64,000 nucleotides of DNA from Marmoricola sp. Leaf446 (GTDB taxonomy: Bacteria > Actinomycetota > Actinomycetes > Propionibacteriales > Nocardioidaceae). The stretch covers positions 75,556 to 139,555 of the forward strand of contig NZ_LMRF01000002.1 of assembly GCF_001424755.1 (NCBI RefSeq), read 5' to 3'. Below, piece after piece: positions 23,682 through 33,347 of the stretch (positions are counted from its first letter, which is position 1; every line of letters begins with the position of its first letter). The notes beneath the pieces were generated by a model. It was not told the DNA's origin, searched no databases, and was given only the letters and a program-made list of their open reading frames with translations. The position numbers and the translations under genes were made by a program.

Positions 23682-24443
23682 ATGGCACCCCACCGACAGA
23701 CGATCCTCATCACCGGCGCGAGCAGCGGGCTCGGCGCCGAGATGGCCCGGCAGTTCGCCGCCCGGGGCCACGACCTGGCGCTGTGCGCGCGGCGCGCCGA
23801 GAAGCTCGACGCGCTGCGTGCCGAGATCGCCGCGTCCCACCCGGAGCGCCGCGTCGAGGTGCGGGCGCTCGACGTGACCGACGACGACCAGGTGTTCTCG
23901 GTGTTCCGGTCGTTCGCCGCCGACTTCGGCAGCATCGACCGGGTCGTGGTCAACGCGGGCCTGGGCAAGGGGGCGGCGCTGGGCACCGGCCGCTTCGACG
24001 CCAACCGGGAGACCGCGATGACCAACTTCGTCGCCGCGCTCGCGCAGTCCGAGGCGGCGATGGAGCTCTTCCGCGCGCAGGGCCGTGGTCACTTCGTCAT
24101 GGTGAGCTCGATGTCGGCGATGCGCGGGATGCCGAAGTCGATGACGACGTACGCCGCGACCAAGGCCGGTGCGGCGCACCTCGCCGAGGGGCTGCGCACC
24201 GAGCTCTACGGCACCGACATCAAGGTCAGCGTGATTTACCCGGGCTACATCTCCTCGGAGATGAACGACCAGGTCGACCCGAGCAAGGTGCGCGGGATGG
24301 TCTCCACCGAGGTGGGCGTGCGCGCGATGGTCGAGGCGATCGAGAAGGAGAAGGCCTCGGCGTGCGTGCCGCCGCTGCCCTGGGCGCCGATGAGCGTGGT
24401 GATGCGGCACGCGCCGCTGCCGGTGCTCAAGCGGCTGCTCTGA
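23682..24443 (+). CDS. SDR family oxidoreductase
   Basis: Short-chain dehydrogenase, 253 residues. LITGASSGLGAEMARQF binds cofactor, and LCARRAEKLDALR after strand 2 favours NADP(H). The usual NNAG appears as VNAGLGKG. Ser in VMVSSMSA and YAATK give the active site. It is of the YqjQ/DltE-like group that acts on ketone or acyl substrates; its own substrate is unknown. I chose ATG 23682 because AGGA lies eight bases upstream; ATG 23673 would add three residues. It converges with the PH-domain gene, leaving 12 bases between stop codons. Confidence 0.83.
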   Translation: MAPHRQTILITGASSGLGAEMARQFAARGHDLALCARRAEKLDALRAEIAASHPERRVEVRALDVTDDDQVFSVFRSFAADFGSIDRVVVNAGLGKGAALGTGRFDANRETAMTNFVAALAQSEAAMELFRAQGRGHFVMVSSMSAMRGMPKSMTTYAATKAGAAHLAEGLRTELYGTDIKVSVIYPGYISSEMNDQVDPSKVRGMVSTEVGVRAMVEAIEKEKASACVPPLPWAPMSVVMRHAPLPVLKRLL

Positions 24444-24455
24444 CCCGACGCGGCG

Positions 24456-25997
24456 TCAGGCCGCCAGGAACGGCGTGAGCAGGCCCGGGGTCGCCGCGTC
24501 CGCCAGCGCGACGGCGACGTCGACGGGCACGTCGAGCACCTCCAGCGACTGGCCGCCGGCGGCCGTGGTCGCCACCAGCGTGGCCAGCCCCGCACGGCGC
24601 TGGAACCAGGTCTGCTGGAGGTTCCAGCCGATGATCCCGGCGGTGTGCAGGGCGACGTGGCGCCCGCCGACGGTGCCCCAGCGCACCACGAGGTGGTCCT
24701 CGACCAGGGCGTGCCCGAGCCGCCGGTAGCGGTCGGCCCCGAGCGCGACCCCGAGCGGCAGCAGCACCACCGCGGCCGTCACCGCGGGCCACCACGGCAC
24801 CCGGTCGAGCACCGCGGCCACCACGAGCGCGACGACGGGTACGCCGGCGCCGACGACCGCGCGCAGCAGCCGCCGACGGCGGGCGGCCGGCCCGTGGGGG
24901 CGCAGGGGCGCCTCGAGGCCGCCGTGGCCCAGGACGCGGGCGGCGGTCGCGAGCGCGACCCCGCGCGGAGCGGCGGGGGCCACGGTCGCGGTGCCCCCGG
25001 AGAGCACCGACCCGCCAGCAAGGAGGGCCTCGGTGCCGGCGGCGCCGGTGAGCCGCAGCCCGATCGGCTCGGTCAGGCGGGCGCCGCGCACGCGCGCGAC
25101 CTCGACGCTGGTCTCCGAGGTGGTGGTCAGGCCGCGACGCACCTGCAGCGAGCGGCCCTGGCGGTCGCGCGTCAGCGTGAACCCCCAGTTGGTGACGAGG
25201 TAGCCCAGCACGCCCGAGACCGCGGTCAGCACGAGGAACACCAGGAGCCCGACCCCGACCAGGGGCAGCACGCGCACGTCGCCGAGCCGCTCGTCCAGAC
25301 CGAGGTCGCTGACCGGGTCGATCCCCACGGCGTCGATGCCCTGCGACCCCACGGCCAGCACCGCGCTGGCGATGACCGCGCCCGAGGCGGTCAGCGGCGC
25401 GAAGCGGGCCCAGCGCGGGTCGAACCGGAGCAGCACCTCGTCGGGCTCGGCGACCGGGGCCGGAGGCGGCACGGAGGTCGGGTCCGCGGGCGCGGCGGGG
25501 GCGTCCGGGACCGCCTCCGAGCGGTGGAGCAGCAGCGCGCGCAGCTCCCGCGCCTCCGAGGCGGCCAGTCCGTCGAGCGCGAAGCCGTCGTCGCCGGTCA
25601 CCGAGGCGCTGCCGGTGCTGATCCTGACCTGGGTGAGGCCGAGCAGCCGGTGGATCAGCGGCGCCGTCACCTCGACCGAGCGCACCCGGTCGAGCCGTGC
25701 GCTGAGCGTGGTGCGCTGCACCAGGCCGCGCCGCAGCTCCAGCTGGTCGGGGGTGATGCGGAACCGGGTGGAGAAGTACGTCGCGACGCCCAGCAGGACC
25801 GGGACGACCACGCCGGCGACCTGCCACCAGGTGCCCCGCGACCCGCCCACGACGACCAGGCCGACCAGCACCGGCAGGAACCGCAGCACCTGCTGCACCG
25901 GGTGCACCAGCAGCATCTTGGTGTCGAGGCGGCGCCAGGGCTGCTCGGGGACCGGGGTCGGGTTGGCGGCCGGAGCCGGCACCGGGGGCTCGGTCAC
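24456..25997 (-). CDS. Bacterial PH-domain (YdbT/DUF304-type) membrane protein, large subunit
   Basis: Membrane protein of 513 residues with repeated modules: a pair of hydrophobic helices followed by a beta-rich bacterial PH domain. Module 1 has FRITPDQLELRRGLVQRTTL and the conserved DRVRSVEV. A second module lies near 230-340 (GRSLQVRRGLTTTSETSVEV) and a third near 400-510 (YRRLGHALVEDHLVVRWGT, then HTAGIIGWNLQQTWFQRR). In Bacillus the YdbS/YdbT pair is linked to envelope-stress tolerance. GTG 25997 overlaps the stop codon of the small partner (GTGA). Confidence 0.78.
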   Translation of the reverse strand: MTEPPVPAPAANPTPVPEQPWRRLDTKMLLVHPVQQVLRFLPVLVGLVVVGGSRGTWWQVAGVVVPVLLGVATYFSTRFRITPDQLELRRGLVQRTTLSARLDRVRSVEVTAPLIHRLLGLTQVRISTGSASVTGDDGFALDGLAASEARELRALLLHRSEAVPDAPAAPADPTSVPPPAPVAEPDEVLLRFDPRWARFAPLTASGAVIASAVLAVGSQGIDAVGIDPVSDLGLDERLGDVRVLPLVGVGLLVFLVLTAVSGVLGYLVTNWGFTLTRDRQGRSLQVRRGLTTTSETSVEVARVRGARLTEPIGLRLTGAAGTEALLAGGSVLSGGTATVAPAAPRGVALATAARVLGHGGLEAPLRPHGPAARRRRLLRAVVGAGVPVVALVVAAVLDRVPWWPAVTAAVVLLPLGVALGADRYRRLGHALVEDHLVVRWGTVGGRHVALHTAGIIGWNLQQTWFQRRAGLATLVATTAAGGQSLEVLDVPVDVAVALADAATPGLLTPFLAA

Positions 25998-26557
25998 GTC
26001 GCGTCGCCCGCCTCGGCGGTGGTGCGCCGCGTCAGCTCGGCGACCAGCCGATCGGCGGTGGCCGACTCGATGCCCTCGATCTTGACCGGCCCGGCGGCCG
26101 AGGCGGTGGTGACGGTGACGGTGGCCAGGCCGAGGAGCCGGGCGAAGGCGCCCTGCTCGACGTCGACGGTCTGCACCTTGGCCATGGGGGCGATCCGGCG
26201 CTCCAGGGAGAGCCAGCCCGACTGGGTGTAGACGGCCGAGTCGGTGCTCTCCCAGCGGTGGACCCGGTAGCGCACGAGCGGCGAGACCACGACGCCGACG
26301 ACCGCGTTGACGGCCAGCAACGCCCAGACCCACCAGGCCAGGTCGAACCAGTCGAACCAGCGCACGACCAGCAGTCCCGCGAGCAGCAGCAGGTTGCCGG
26401 ACAACGAGCCCAGCGCCCACATCACGGGAGCGCGGGGGGACACCCGGTGGCGCGGAGGACGCAGCCGCTGGACGGGGGCGTCACCGGCCGCCGATCCGAT
26501 GCCCGTGGTGGCGTCCGGGGCGGCGAAGGGGTCCTCGGCAGGCTCCGTCGTGCTCAC
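25994..26557 (-). CDS. Bacterial PH-domain (YdbS-type) membrane protein, small subunit
   Basis: Protein of 187 residues: a Pro/Ala-rich cytoplasmic N-terminus of about 45 residues, two membrane helices (LGSLSGNLLLLAGLLVV and WWVWALLAVNAVVGVVV), then one PH-type beta domain (YTQSGWLSLERRIAPMAKVQ, TVDVEQGAFARLLGLATVTV). It is translationally coupled to the three-module partner downstream, matching the ydbS-ydbT arrangement. GTG 26557 is used; the sequence six bases upstream on the minus strand is CAGGCT, one change from the leaderless box. Confidence 0.78.
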   Translation of the reverse strand: MSTTEPAEDPFAAPDATTGIGSAAGDAPVQRLRPPRHRVSPRAPVMWALGSLSGNLLLLAGLLVVRWFDWFDLAWWVWALLAVNAVVGVVVSPLVRYRVHRWESTDSAVYTQSGWLSLERRIAPMAKVQTVDVEQGAFARLLGLATVTVTTASAAGPVKIEGIESATADRLVAELTRRTTAEAGDAT

Positions 26558-26604
26558 GTCACCAGCCTGTCAGACACGGCCGCGGCCCTGTCGGTGGCGA
26601 GGAC

Positions 26605-26610
26605 TAGGGT
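26605..26610 (+). promoter_or_regulatory. -10 box of the recCBD operon
   Basis: TAGGGT lies 57 bases before the recC GTG at 26668. No start codon follows at 6-7 bases, so this transcript has a leader of about 50 bases, unlike the leaderless genes nearby. Confidence 0.45.
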
Positions 26611-26667
26611 CGCCCCGTCCCGGTCTCCACCGGGGTCCAGACCCGTCCCCGACCCCCAGGTCCGCCC

Positions 26668-29600
26668 GTGCCCCTGCTCCTCCACCGCGCCCCGCGGGCC
26701 GACGCGCTCGCCGACGGCCTCGCGGCGCTGCTCGCCGAGCCGCCGGAGGACCCGTTCGCCCCGGAGCTGGTGATCGTCCCGGCGCGGGGCGTCGAGCGGT
26801 GGCTCAGCCAGCGGCTCTCCCACCGGGTCGGGGCCGCACCGGGGCGGGAGGACGGCCTGTGCGCCGGCGTCGAGCTGCGCTCGCCCGCGAGCCTGGTCGG
26901 CGAGGTGCTCGGCACCACCGAGGACGACCCGTGGTCGCCCGACGCGCTCGTCTGGCCGCTGCTCCAGGTCGTCGACGAGGCGGCGGGCGAGCCCTGGTGC
27001 CAGACGCTGAGCCTCCACCTCGGGCACGAGCACGAGGGCGAGGAGCGCGAGCTGCGTCGGGGCCGTCGCTACGCCACGGCGCGGCGGCTCGCGCGCCACC
27101 TCGCGGCGTACGCCGTGCAGCGCCCGTCGCTGCTCACCGACTGGGAGGCGGGCCGCGACACCGACGGCGCCGAGGGAGTGCTCGACCCCGACCTCACCTG
27201 GCAGCCCGAGCTGTGGCGGCGGCTGGTCGCCCGGGTGGGGGCGCCGTCGCCGGTGGTGCGGCACCGCGAGGTCTGCGACGCGCTGGGCTCGGGCGAGCTG
27301 GACCCCGACCTGCCGGCCCGGCTCTCGCTGTTCGGCCACACCCGGCTGCCGGTCACCGAGGTGCGGCTGCTCGCGGCGCTCGGCGAGCGCCGTGAGGTCC
27401 ACCTCTGGCTGCCGCACCCCTCCCCGGCGTCGTGGGCGGCCCTCACCGACCTCACCGGTTCGGTGGCCCGTGACGACGACCCCGCCCGGCGCCGGGTGCA
27501 CCACCCGCTGCTCGCCTCGCTCGGCCGGGACCTGCGCGAGCTGCAGCGCTCGCTGCAGGAGGTCGGCCCCCTCGACGTCACGTCAGCGACGGAGGACCCG
27601 GCGGGTCCGGGGGAGACGACGCTGCTCGGCTGGTTGCAGGCCGACCTCGCCGCCGACCGCTCCCCCGACGAGGCCGGGCTCGACCGGGTGCTGCGCGGGG
27701 ACGACCGCAGCGTCCAGGTCCACGCCTGCCACGGTCCGGCCCGCCAGGTCGAGGTGCTCCGTGAGGTGCTCCTCGGGCTGCTCGCCGACGACCCGACCCT
27801 GGAGCCGCGCGACGTCGTGGTGATGTGCCCCGACATCGAGGCCTACGCCCCGCTCGTCTCCGCCGCCTTCGGGATGGGGGAGATCGGCAGCCACCCCGGC
27901 CACCGGCTGCGCGTGCGGCTCGCCGACCGTTCGCTGACCCAGACCAACCCGCTGCTCGCCGTGGTGGAGCGCCTGCTCGACCTGGCCGGGGGCCGGGCCG
28001 AGGCCAGCGTGGTGCTCGACCTGCTGGCGACCGAGCCGGTGCGCCGTCGCTTCGGGCTCACCGAGAGCGACCTGGAGACCCTCACCGACTGGGTCGAGAA
28101 GGCCGGGGTGCGCTGGGCCTTCGACGGCGAGCACCGCCGTGACTTCGGCCTCGAGCGGTTCGTGCAGAACACCTGGCGATTCGGGATCGACCGGGTGCTG
28201 ACCGGGGTGGCGGTGAGCGACGACGCCGACCGCTACTTCGGCGCCACGCTGCCGCTCGACGACGTCGGCTCCACCAGCATCGACCTCGCCGGCCGGCTGG
28301 CCGAGGCCCTCGACCGGGTGCAGCGCCTGGCCGGGGCGCTCACCGGCAGCCACCCGGTCGACCACTGGCTGACCACGATCGGCCGTGCGGTCGAGGAGCT
28401 GACGCTCGTGCCCCGGGGCGAGGAGTGGCAGACCGCGCAGGTCCACCGCGAGCTTGCCCAGGTGCTCGACGCCAGCGCCCGCTCCTGGGCCGGCGACCTC
28501 GAGCTGCGGCTGCCCGACGTGCGCTCCCTGATGGCCGAGCGGCTGGCCGGGCGCCCCACCCGCGCCAACTTCCGCACCGGCACCCTCACCGTCGCCACGA
28601 TGGTGCCGATGCGCTCGGTGCCCCACCGGGTGGTGTGCCTGCTCGGGCTCGACGACGGCTCCTTCCCCCGCGTGGGGGCGGTGGACGGCGACGACGTGCT
28701 GGCCCGGCGCCCGCTCACGGGGGAGCGCGACGTCCGCAGCGAGGACCGCCAGCTGATGCTCGACGCCGTGGTCGCGGCCACCGAGCACCTCGTGGTGACC
28801 TACACCGGGGCCCACGAGACGACCGGCGCCCCGCGTCCTCCGGCCGTGCCGCTGGGCGAGCTGCTCGACGCCGTGGAGCTGACCGTCCCCGGCGGGCGCG
28901 ACCACGTGCTCCGCTCCCACCCGCTGCAGGCCTTCGACCAGGACAACCTGGTCCCGCCGCGCCCGTTCTCCTTCGACGGCGCCGCCCTCGCCGGGGCGCG
29001 CGCAGCGGCCCGGCCCCGGGAGGCGCCGCCCGCCCTGGCCGGGGCGGTGCTGCCGCGTCCGGGGGGCGACGTCGAGCTCGCCGAGCTGTCGGCCTTCCTG
29101 CGCCACCCGGTCCGTCACTTCCTGCGCCGGCGGCTCGAGGTGGCCCTGCCCGACGAGGGCGAGGAGGTCACCGACGGGCTGCCCGTCGACCTCGACGGAC
29201 TGCAGCAGTGGCAGGTGGGGGAGCGGCTGCTGGCCGACCTGCTGCTGGGCCGCACCCCGGGACAGGCGCGCGACCGCGAGTGGCGCCGGGGCGTGCTGCC
29301 GCCGGGCCGCCTCGGCTGGGACCTCGCCAAGCGACTGGCCGACCAGGCGCTGCCGGTCGCCGAGCTGGTCGACTCGGTGACGCAGGGCCAGCGCGCGACC
29401 GCGCGCGACGTCGACGTCGACCTCGGCGACGGCCGCCGGCTGCGCGGCACGGTGACCGGCATCCACGGCACCCGGGTGGTGCGCCACAGCTACTCCCGGC
29501 TCGGTCCGCGGCACTACCTCGACGCCTGGGTCCCGCTCCTCGCGCTGTGCGCCGACAGCCCCGGCCGCGGCTGGACCGCGGGCTCGGTGGGTCGGGGCCG

Positions 29601-29973
29601 CTTCCGCAGCCAGCCGACCGCCCGGGCCGCCTTCGCGCCCGTCGAGGAGGCCACCGTCCGGCTGCGCGAGCTGGTCGCGATCTACGACGCGGGCACCGCC
29701 GCGCCGCTGCCGCTGCCGCTCCGGACCGGCCACGCCTGGGCCGCCAACCCGCGCGCGGCGCGCCCCAAGGCCGAGGCCGAGTGGTCGCGGGCGCGGTTCG
29801 GCCCGGAGTGCGAGGACGAGGCCCACGTCCGGGTCTGGGGGGCCGACGCCCCGCTCGCGCGGCTGCTCGAGCAGCGTCCGCTGTCCGGCGAGGAGCGCGA
29901 GGGCCAGACCACGCGGCTCGGCGCGCTCGCCACCACGCTGTGGCGCCCCGTCCTGGATCGGGCGCGGTCGTGA
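26668..29973 (+). CDS. recC: Exodeoxyribonuclease V subunit gamma (RecC)
   Basis: Inactive-helicase and scaffold subunit of RecBCD, 1101 residues, which splits the DNA strands and scans for the recombination signal. Recognisable stretches are the opening PLLLHRAPRADALADGLA, VPARGVERWLSQRLSHRVG near residue 40, VHACHGPARQVEVLREVLL near 350, VVMCPDIEAYAPLV, and TVATMVPMRSVPHRVVCLLG followed by LDDGSFPR near 650. The C-terminal third carries the degenerate nuclease-like fold. The length matches actinobacterial RecC. The stop codon overlaps recB as GTGA. Confidence 0.93.
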   Translation: MPLLLHRAPRADALADGLAALLAEPPEDPFAPELVIVPARGVERWLSQRLSHRVGAAPGREDGLCAGVELRSPASLVGEVLGTTEDDPWSPDALVWPLLQVVDEAAGEPWCQTLSLHLGHEHEGEERELRRGRRYATARRLARHLAAYAVQRPSLLTDWEAGRDTDGAEGVLDPDLTWQPELWRRLVARVGAPSPVVRHREVCDALGSGELDPDLPARLSLFGHTRLPVTEVRLLAALGERREVHLWLPHPSPASWAALTDLTGSVARDDDPARRRVHHPLLASLGRDLRELQRSLQEVGPLDVTSATEDPAGPGETTLLGWLQADLAADRSPDEAGLDRVLRGDDRSVQVHACHGPARQVEVLREVLLGLLADDPTLEPRDVVVMCPDIEAYAPLVSAAFGMGEIGSHPGHRLRVRLADRSLTQTNPLLAVVERLLDLAGGRAEASVVLDLLATEPVRRRFGLTESDLETLTDWVEKAGVRWAFDGEHRRDFGLERFVQNTWRFGIDRVLTGVAVSDDADRYFGATLPLDDVGSTSIDLAGRLAEALDRVQRLAGALTGSHPVDHWLTTIGRAVEELTLVPRGEEWQTAQVHRELAQVLDASARSWAGDLELRLPDVRSLMAERLAGRPTRANFRTGTLTVATMVPMRSVPHRVVCLLGLDDGSFPRVGAVDGDDVLARRPLTGERDVRSEDRQLMLDAVVAATEHLVVTYTGAHETTGAPRPPAVPLGELLDAVELTVPGGRDHVLRSHPLQAFDQDNLVPPRPFSFDGAALAGARAAARPREAPPALAGAVLPRPGGDVELAELSAFLRHPVRHFLRRRLEVALPDEGEEVTDGLPVDLDGLQQWQVGERLLADLLLGRTPGQARDREWRRGVLPPGRLGWDLAKRLADQALPVAELVDSVTQGQRATARDVDVDLGDGRRLRGTVTGIHGTRVVRHSYSRLGPRHYLDAWVPLLALCADSPGRGWTAGSVGRGRFRSQPTARAAFAPVEEATVRLRELVAIYDAGTAAPLPLPLRTGHAWAANPRAARPKAEAEWSRARFGPECEDEAHVRVWGADAPLARLLEQRPLSGEEREGQTTRLGALATTLWRPVLDRARS

Positions 29974-32900
29974 GCGCCCCGACCGCCGGCACGCCGGTGC
30001 GCCCCGCGCCCACGCCCTTCGACCCGCTCGGCGAGCTGCCGACCGGCACCGCGCTGCTCGAGGCGAGCGCCGGGACCGGCAAGACCTGGGCCGTGGGGGC
30101 GCTGGTCACCCGCTACGTCGCCGAGGGTCGTGCCCGGCTCGACGAGCTCCTCGTCATCACCTTCGGCCGCGCCGCCAGCCAGGAGCTGCGCGAGCGCGTC
30201 CGCGAGCAGCTCGTGGCCGCGGAGCGGGCGCTCGCCGACCCGGTCGCGGCCCGGGCCGCCGGCGGCCTGACCGGCCTGCTCGCCGGTGCCGACGACGACG
30301 AGGTCGCCCAGCGGCGCGAGCGGCTGCGCCAGGCCCTGGCCGACTTCGACGGCGCCACCATCGCCACCACCCACCAGTTCTGCCAGCAGGTGCTGCGCTC
30401 GCTCGGCGTCGCCGGCGACACCGACACCGGCGCCGAGCTGGTCGAGCAGCTCGACGACCTCGTGGTCGAGGTGGTCGACGACCTCTTCCTGGCCCGCTAC
30501 GGCGACCTCGCCCGGCCCCCCTTCACCCGGGAGGTGGCGCTCGGTGTCGCCCGCGTCGCCACCGGCGACCCGCAGTCGCTGCTCGTCGCCGAGGGTGCCG
30601 AGGGCTCGCCGGCGGTGGAGCGCCGCGACTTCGGCGAGGCGGTCCGCGCGGAGCTGGAGCGCCGCAAGCGCCGCCGCGGCGTCCTGTCCTACGACGACCT
30701 CCTCTCCCGCCTCCGCGACGCGCTGCGCCATCCCGACTCCCCGGCCCGCGCGCGGATGCAGCACCGCTGGCACACCGTGCTGGTCGACGAGTTCCAGGAC
30801 ACCGACCCGGTGCAGTGGCAGGTGCTCGACCTCGCCTTCGGCGGCGCCGCCACGATGGTGCTCATCGGCGACCCCAAGCAGGCGATCTACGCCTTCCGGG
30901 GCGGCGACGTGGTGACCTACCTCGACGCCGCCGGCACCGCGGTCGAGCACCGCACGCTGGCCACCAACTGGCGCAGCGACGCCCCCCTGGTCGACGCGCT
31001 GCAGGCGCTGCTGGGCGGCGCCGAGCTCGGTGACCCGCGCATCACCGTGCACCCGGTGGCGGCCCACCACGCCACCTCGCGGCTCACCGGGGCCCCGCGC
31101 CCGGCGCCGCTGCGGCTCCGCGTGGTCGACGGCCCCTCCGGTGAGAGCGGCGGGGGCACGCTCTCGGTCGACGCCGCCCGGCGCCACGTCGCCACCGACC
31201 TGGCCGACGACGTCGCGGCCCTGCTCGGGTCCGGGGCACGTCACGACGGCGAGCCGCTGCAGCCCGAGCACCTCGCGGTGCTGGTCTACAGCCTGCGCCA
31301 CGTCGAGCTGTTCCAGCGGGCGCTGGCCGCCAAGGGCGTCGCCTCGGTCGTGCACGGGGGCAGCAGCGTGCTGCTGACCGAGGCCGGGCGGGAGTGGCTG
31401 ACCCTGCTCGAGGCGCTGGAGCAGCCCCACCGCGCCGCCCGGGTCCGGTCGGTCGCCCTCGGCCCGTTCGTCGGCCTGACGCCGACGGCGCTCGACGCCG
31501 GCGGGGAGGACGTCACCGACGAGGTCGGCGAGCGGGTGCGCCGCTGGCTCGACCTGGTGCGGGCGCGCGGCATCGCGGCGGTGCACGAGGCCGTGGTGGC
31601 CGACGGGCTCGCCGAGCGTGTCCTGGCCCGGCCCGACGGCGAGCGGCTGCTCACCGACCTGCACCACCTCGGGCAGGTGCTCCACGACGAGGCCCACCGC
31701 GAGGGCCTCGGCGTCACCGGCCTGCTGGAGTGGCTGCGCAGCGAGCGCCGGGCCGCGGTCGGCAGCAACGCCCGCACCCGTCGTCTCGACACCGACGCCC
31801 GGGCGGTGCAGCTGGTGACGATCCACGCCAGCAAGGGCCTGCAGTACCCCGTCGTCTACCTCCCCCTGGCCTTCAACAAGTGGGTGCCCGACGACGAGGT
31901 CCCGCTCTTCCACGACGCCGAGGGCCACCGCACCCGCGACGTCGGCGGCACCCGCGACGGCCGCTCGGTGCGGCGCCACCGCGAGGAGCAGGCCGGCGAG
32001 GAGCTGCGGCTGACCTATGTCGCGCTCACCCGCGCCCAGAGCCAGGTGGTGGCCTGGTGGGCGCCCACGCGCGACAGCGTCAACGCCGGCTGGTCGCGGC
32101 TGCTGCTCGGCCGCACGCCCGGCAGCCCGACCGTGGCGACCCGGCTCGACGCCGTCCCCGGTCCGCGCGAGGCACGCCAGGCCTTCGAGCGCTGGGAGCA
32201 GGCCGGTGCCCTGGTCGTCGAGGACTCCGTGCCGACCGGGGCGCCGGCGCTGCCGCCCGGCGAGGGCACCCCCCGTCTCGACGTACGGCGGTTCGACCGG
32301 ACCGTCGACACCGACTGGCGTCGCACCTCCTACTCCGGGCTGATCCGCGCCGAGGAGCAGGCCGCGACGCCGGGGACCGACGGTGCCACCACCGAGACCG
32401 AGCCCGAGCTCGCCGGCACCACCGACGAGCGCGACGGGGCCGAGGACGACCTGCCCGCCACCCCCGCCCCGGCCCGGGAGGACGCCGCCGACCTGCCCTC
32501 GCCGATGGACGGCCTGCCCGCCGGCGCGACGCTGGGCTCGCTGGTCCACGGCGTCCTCGAGCACGCCGACCCGGCCGCCCCCGACCTCCTCGCCGAGCTG
32601 GAGCTGCGGGTGGAGCAGGAACGCCGCTGGTGGGCGGTGGAGACGCCGACCCCCGAGCTGGCGCAGGCGCTGCTGCCGTCCCAGCACACGCCCCTCGGAC
32701 CCCTGGTCGGCGACCGCACCCTGGCCGACATCGGGCTGCGCGACCGGCTGCGCGAGCTCGACTTCGAGATCCCGCTCGCGGGCGGCGACCGCCCCGGGGC
32801 GCAGGTGCCGCTGGCGGCGATGGCCGACGTGCTGCGCCGCCACCTCCCCGCCGACGACCCGATGCGGCCCTACGCCGAGCGGCTGGAGGCACCCGGGCTC

Positions 32901-33347
32901 GGCGACCAGCTGCTGCGCGGCTACCTCAGCGGCTCGATCGACGTGGTGCTGCGGGTCGGCGAGGGGGCCGAGCAGCGCTTCGTGGTGGTCGACTACAAGA
33001 CCAACCGGCTGGGTGAGCCGGGTGCCCCGATCACCGCCCTCGACTACGCCCCGGCCGCGCTCGACGCCGCGATGCTGCACTCCCACTACCCGCTCCAGGC
33101 GCTGCTCTACTCCGTGGTGCTGCACCGCTACCTGCGCTGGCGGCTGCTCGGCTACGACCCGGAGGTCCACCTCGGCGGGGTGCTCTACCTCTACCTGCGC
33201 GGCCTCTGCGGACCGGAGACCCCGCGCGTCGACGGCGTGCCCTGCGGCGTCTTCAGCTGGCGGCCGCCGGCCGCGCTGGTCGTCGAGCTCTCCGAGCTGC
33301 TCGACGGCCGACCCGATCCGGTGCCGACCCCGGGAGGGGCGCGATGA
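29970..33347 (+). CDS. recB: Exodeoxyribonuclease V subunit beta (RecB helicase-nuclease)
   Basis: 3'-to-5' SF1 helicase and only nuclease of RecBCD, 1125 residues. Walker A is EASAGTGKTWAVG (about 30-42), motif II VLVDEFQDTDPVQW, motif III GDPKQAIYAFRGGD (about 300), motif V IHASKGLQYPVVYLP (about 618) and motif VI LTYVALTRAQSQV. The C-terminal nuclease keeps the metal-binding VVDYKTNRLG (about 1006), so cleavage should be intact. An acidic linker around residues 790-830 (DERDGAEDDLPATP) separates helicase from nuclease. GTG 29970 overlaps the recC stop codon; the longer upstream frame lies inside recC. Confidence 0.94.
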   Translation: MSAPTAGTPVRPAPTPFDPLGELPTGTALLEASAGTGKTWAVGALVTRYVAEGRARLDELLVITFGRAASQELRERVREQLVAAERALADPVAARAAGGLTGLLAGADDDEVAQRRERLRQALADFDGATIATTHQFCQQVLRSLGVAGDTDTGAELVEQLDDLVVEVVDDLFLARYGDLARPPFTREVALGVARVATGDPQSLLVAEGAEGSPAVERRDFGEAVRAELERRKRRRGVLSYDDLLSRLRDALRHPDSPARARMQHRWHTVLVDEFQDTDPVQWQVLDLAFGGAATMVLIGDPKQAIYAFRGGDVVTYLDAAGTAVEHRTLATNWRSDAPLVDALQALLGGAELGDPRITVHPVAAHHATSRLTGAPRPAPLRLRVVDGPSGESGGGTLSVDAARRHVATDLADDVAALLGSGARHDGEPLQPEHLAVLVYSLRHVELFQRALAAKGVASVVHGGSSVLLTEAGREWLTLLEALEQPHRAARVRSVALGPFVGLTPTALDAGGEDVTDEVGERVRRWLDLVRARGIAAVHEAVVADGLAERVLARPDGERLLTDLHHLGQVLHDEAHREGLGVTGLLEWLRSERRAAVGSNARTRRLDTDARAVQLVTIHASKGLQYPVVYLPLAFNKWVPDDEVPLFHDAEGHRTRDVGGTRDGRSVRRHREEQAGEELRLTYVALTRAQSQVVAWWAPTRDSVNAGWSRLLLGRTPGSPTVATRLDAVPGPREARQAFERWEQAGALVVEDSVPTGAPALPPGEGTPRLDVRRFDRTVDTDWRRTSYSGLIRAEEQAATPGTDGATTETEPELAGTTDERDGAEDDLPATPAPAREDAADLPSPMDGLPAGATLGSLVHGVLEHADPAAPDLLAELELRVEQERRWWAVETPTPELAQALLPSQHTPLGPLVGDRTLADIGLRDRLRELDFEIPLAGGDRPGAQVPLAAMADVLRRHLPADDPMRPYAERLEAPGLGDQLLRGYLSGSIDVVLRVGEGAEQRFVVVDYKTNRLGEPGAPITALDYAPAALDAAMLHSHYPLQALLYSVVLHRYLRWRLLGYDPEVHLGGVLYLYLRGLCGPETPRVDGVPCGVFSWRPPAALVVELSELLDGRPDPVPTPGGAR

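Noticed and set aside
28425-29969. N-terminal extension of RecB
   Set aside because: The extra 515 codons lie inside recC in a different frame and are low complexity; GTG 29970 fits the overlap rule and the family length.
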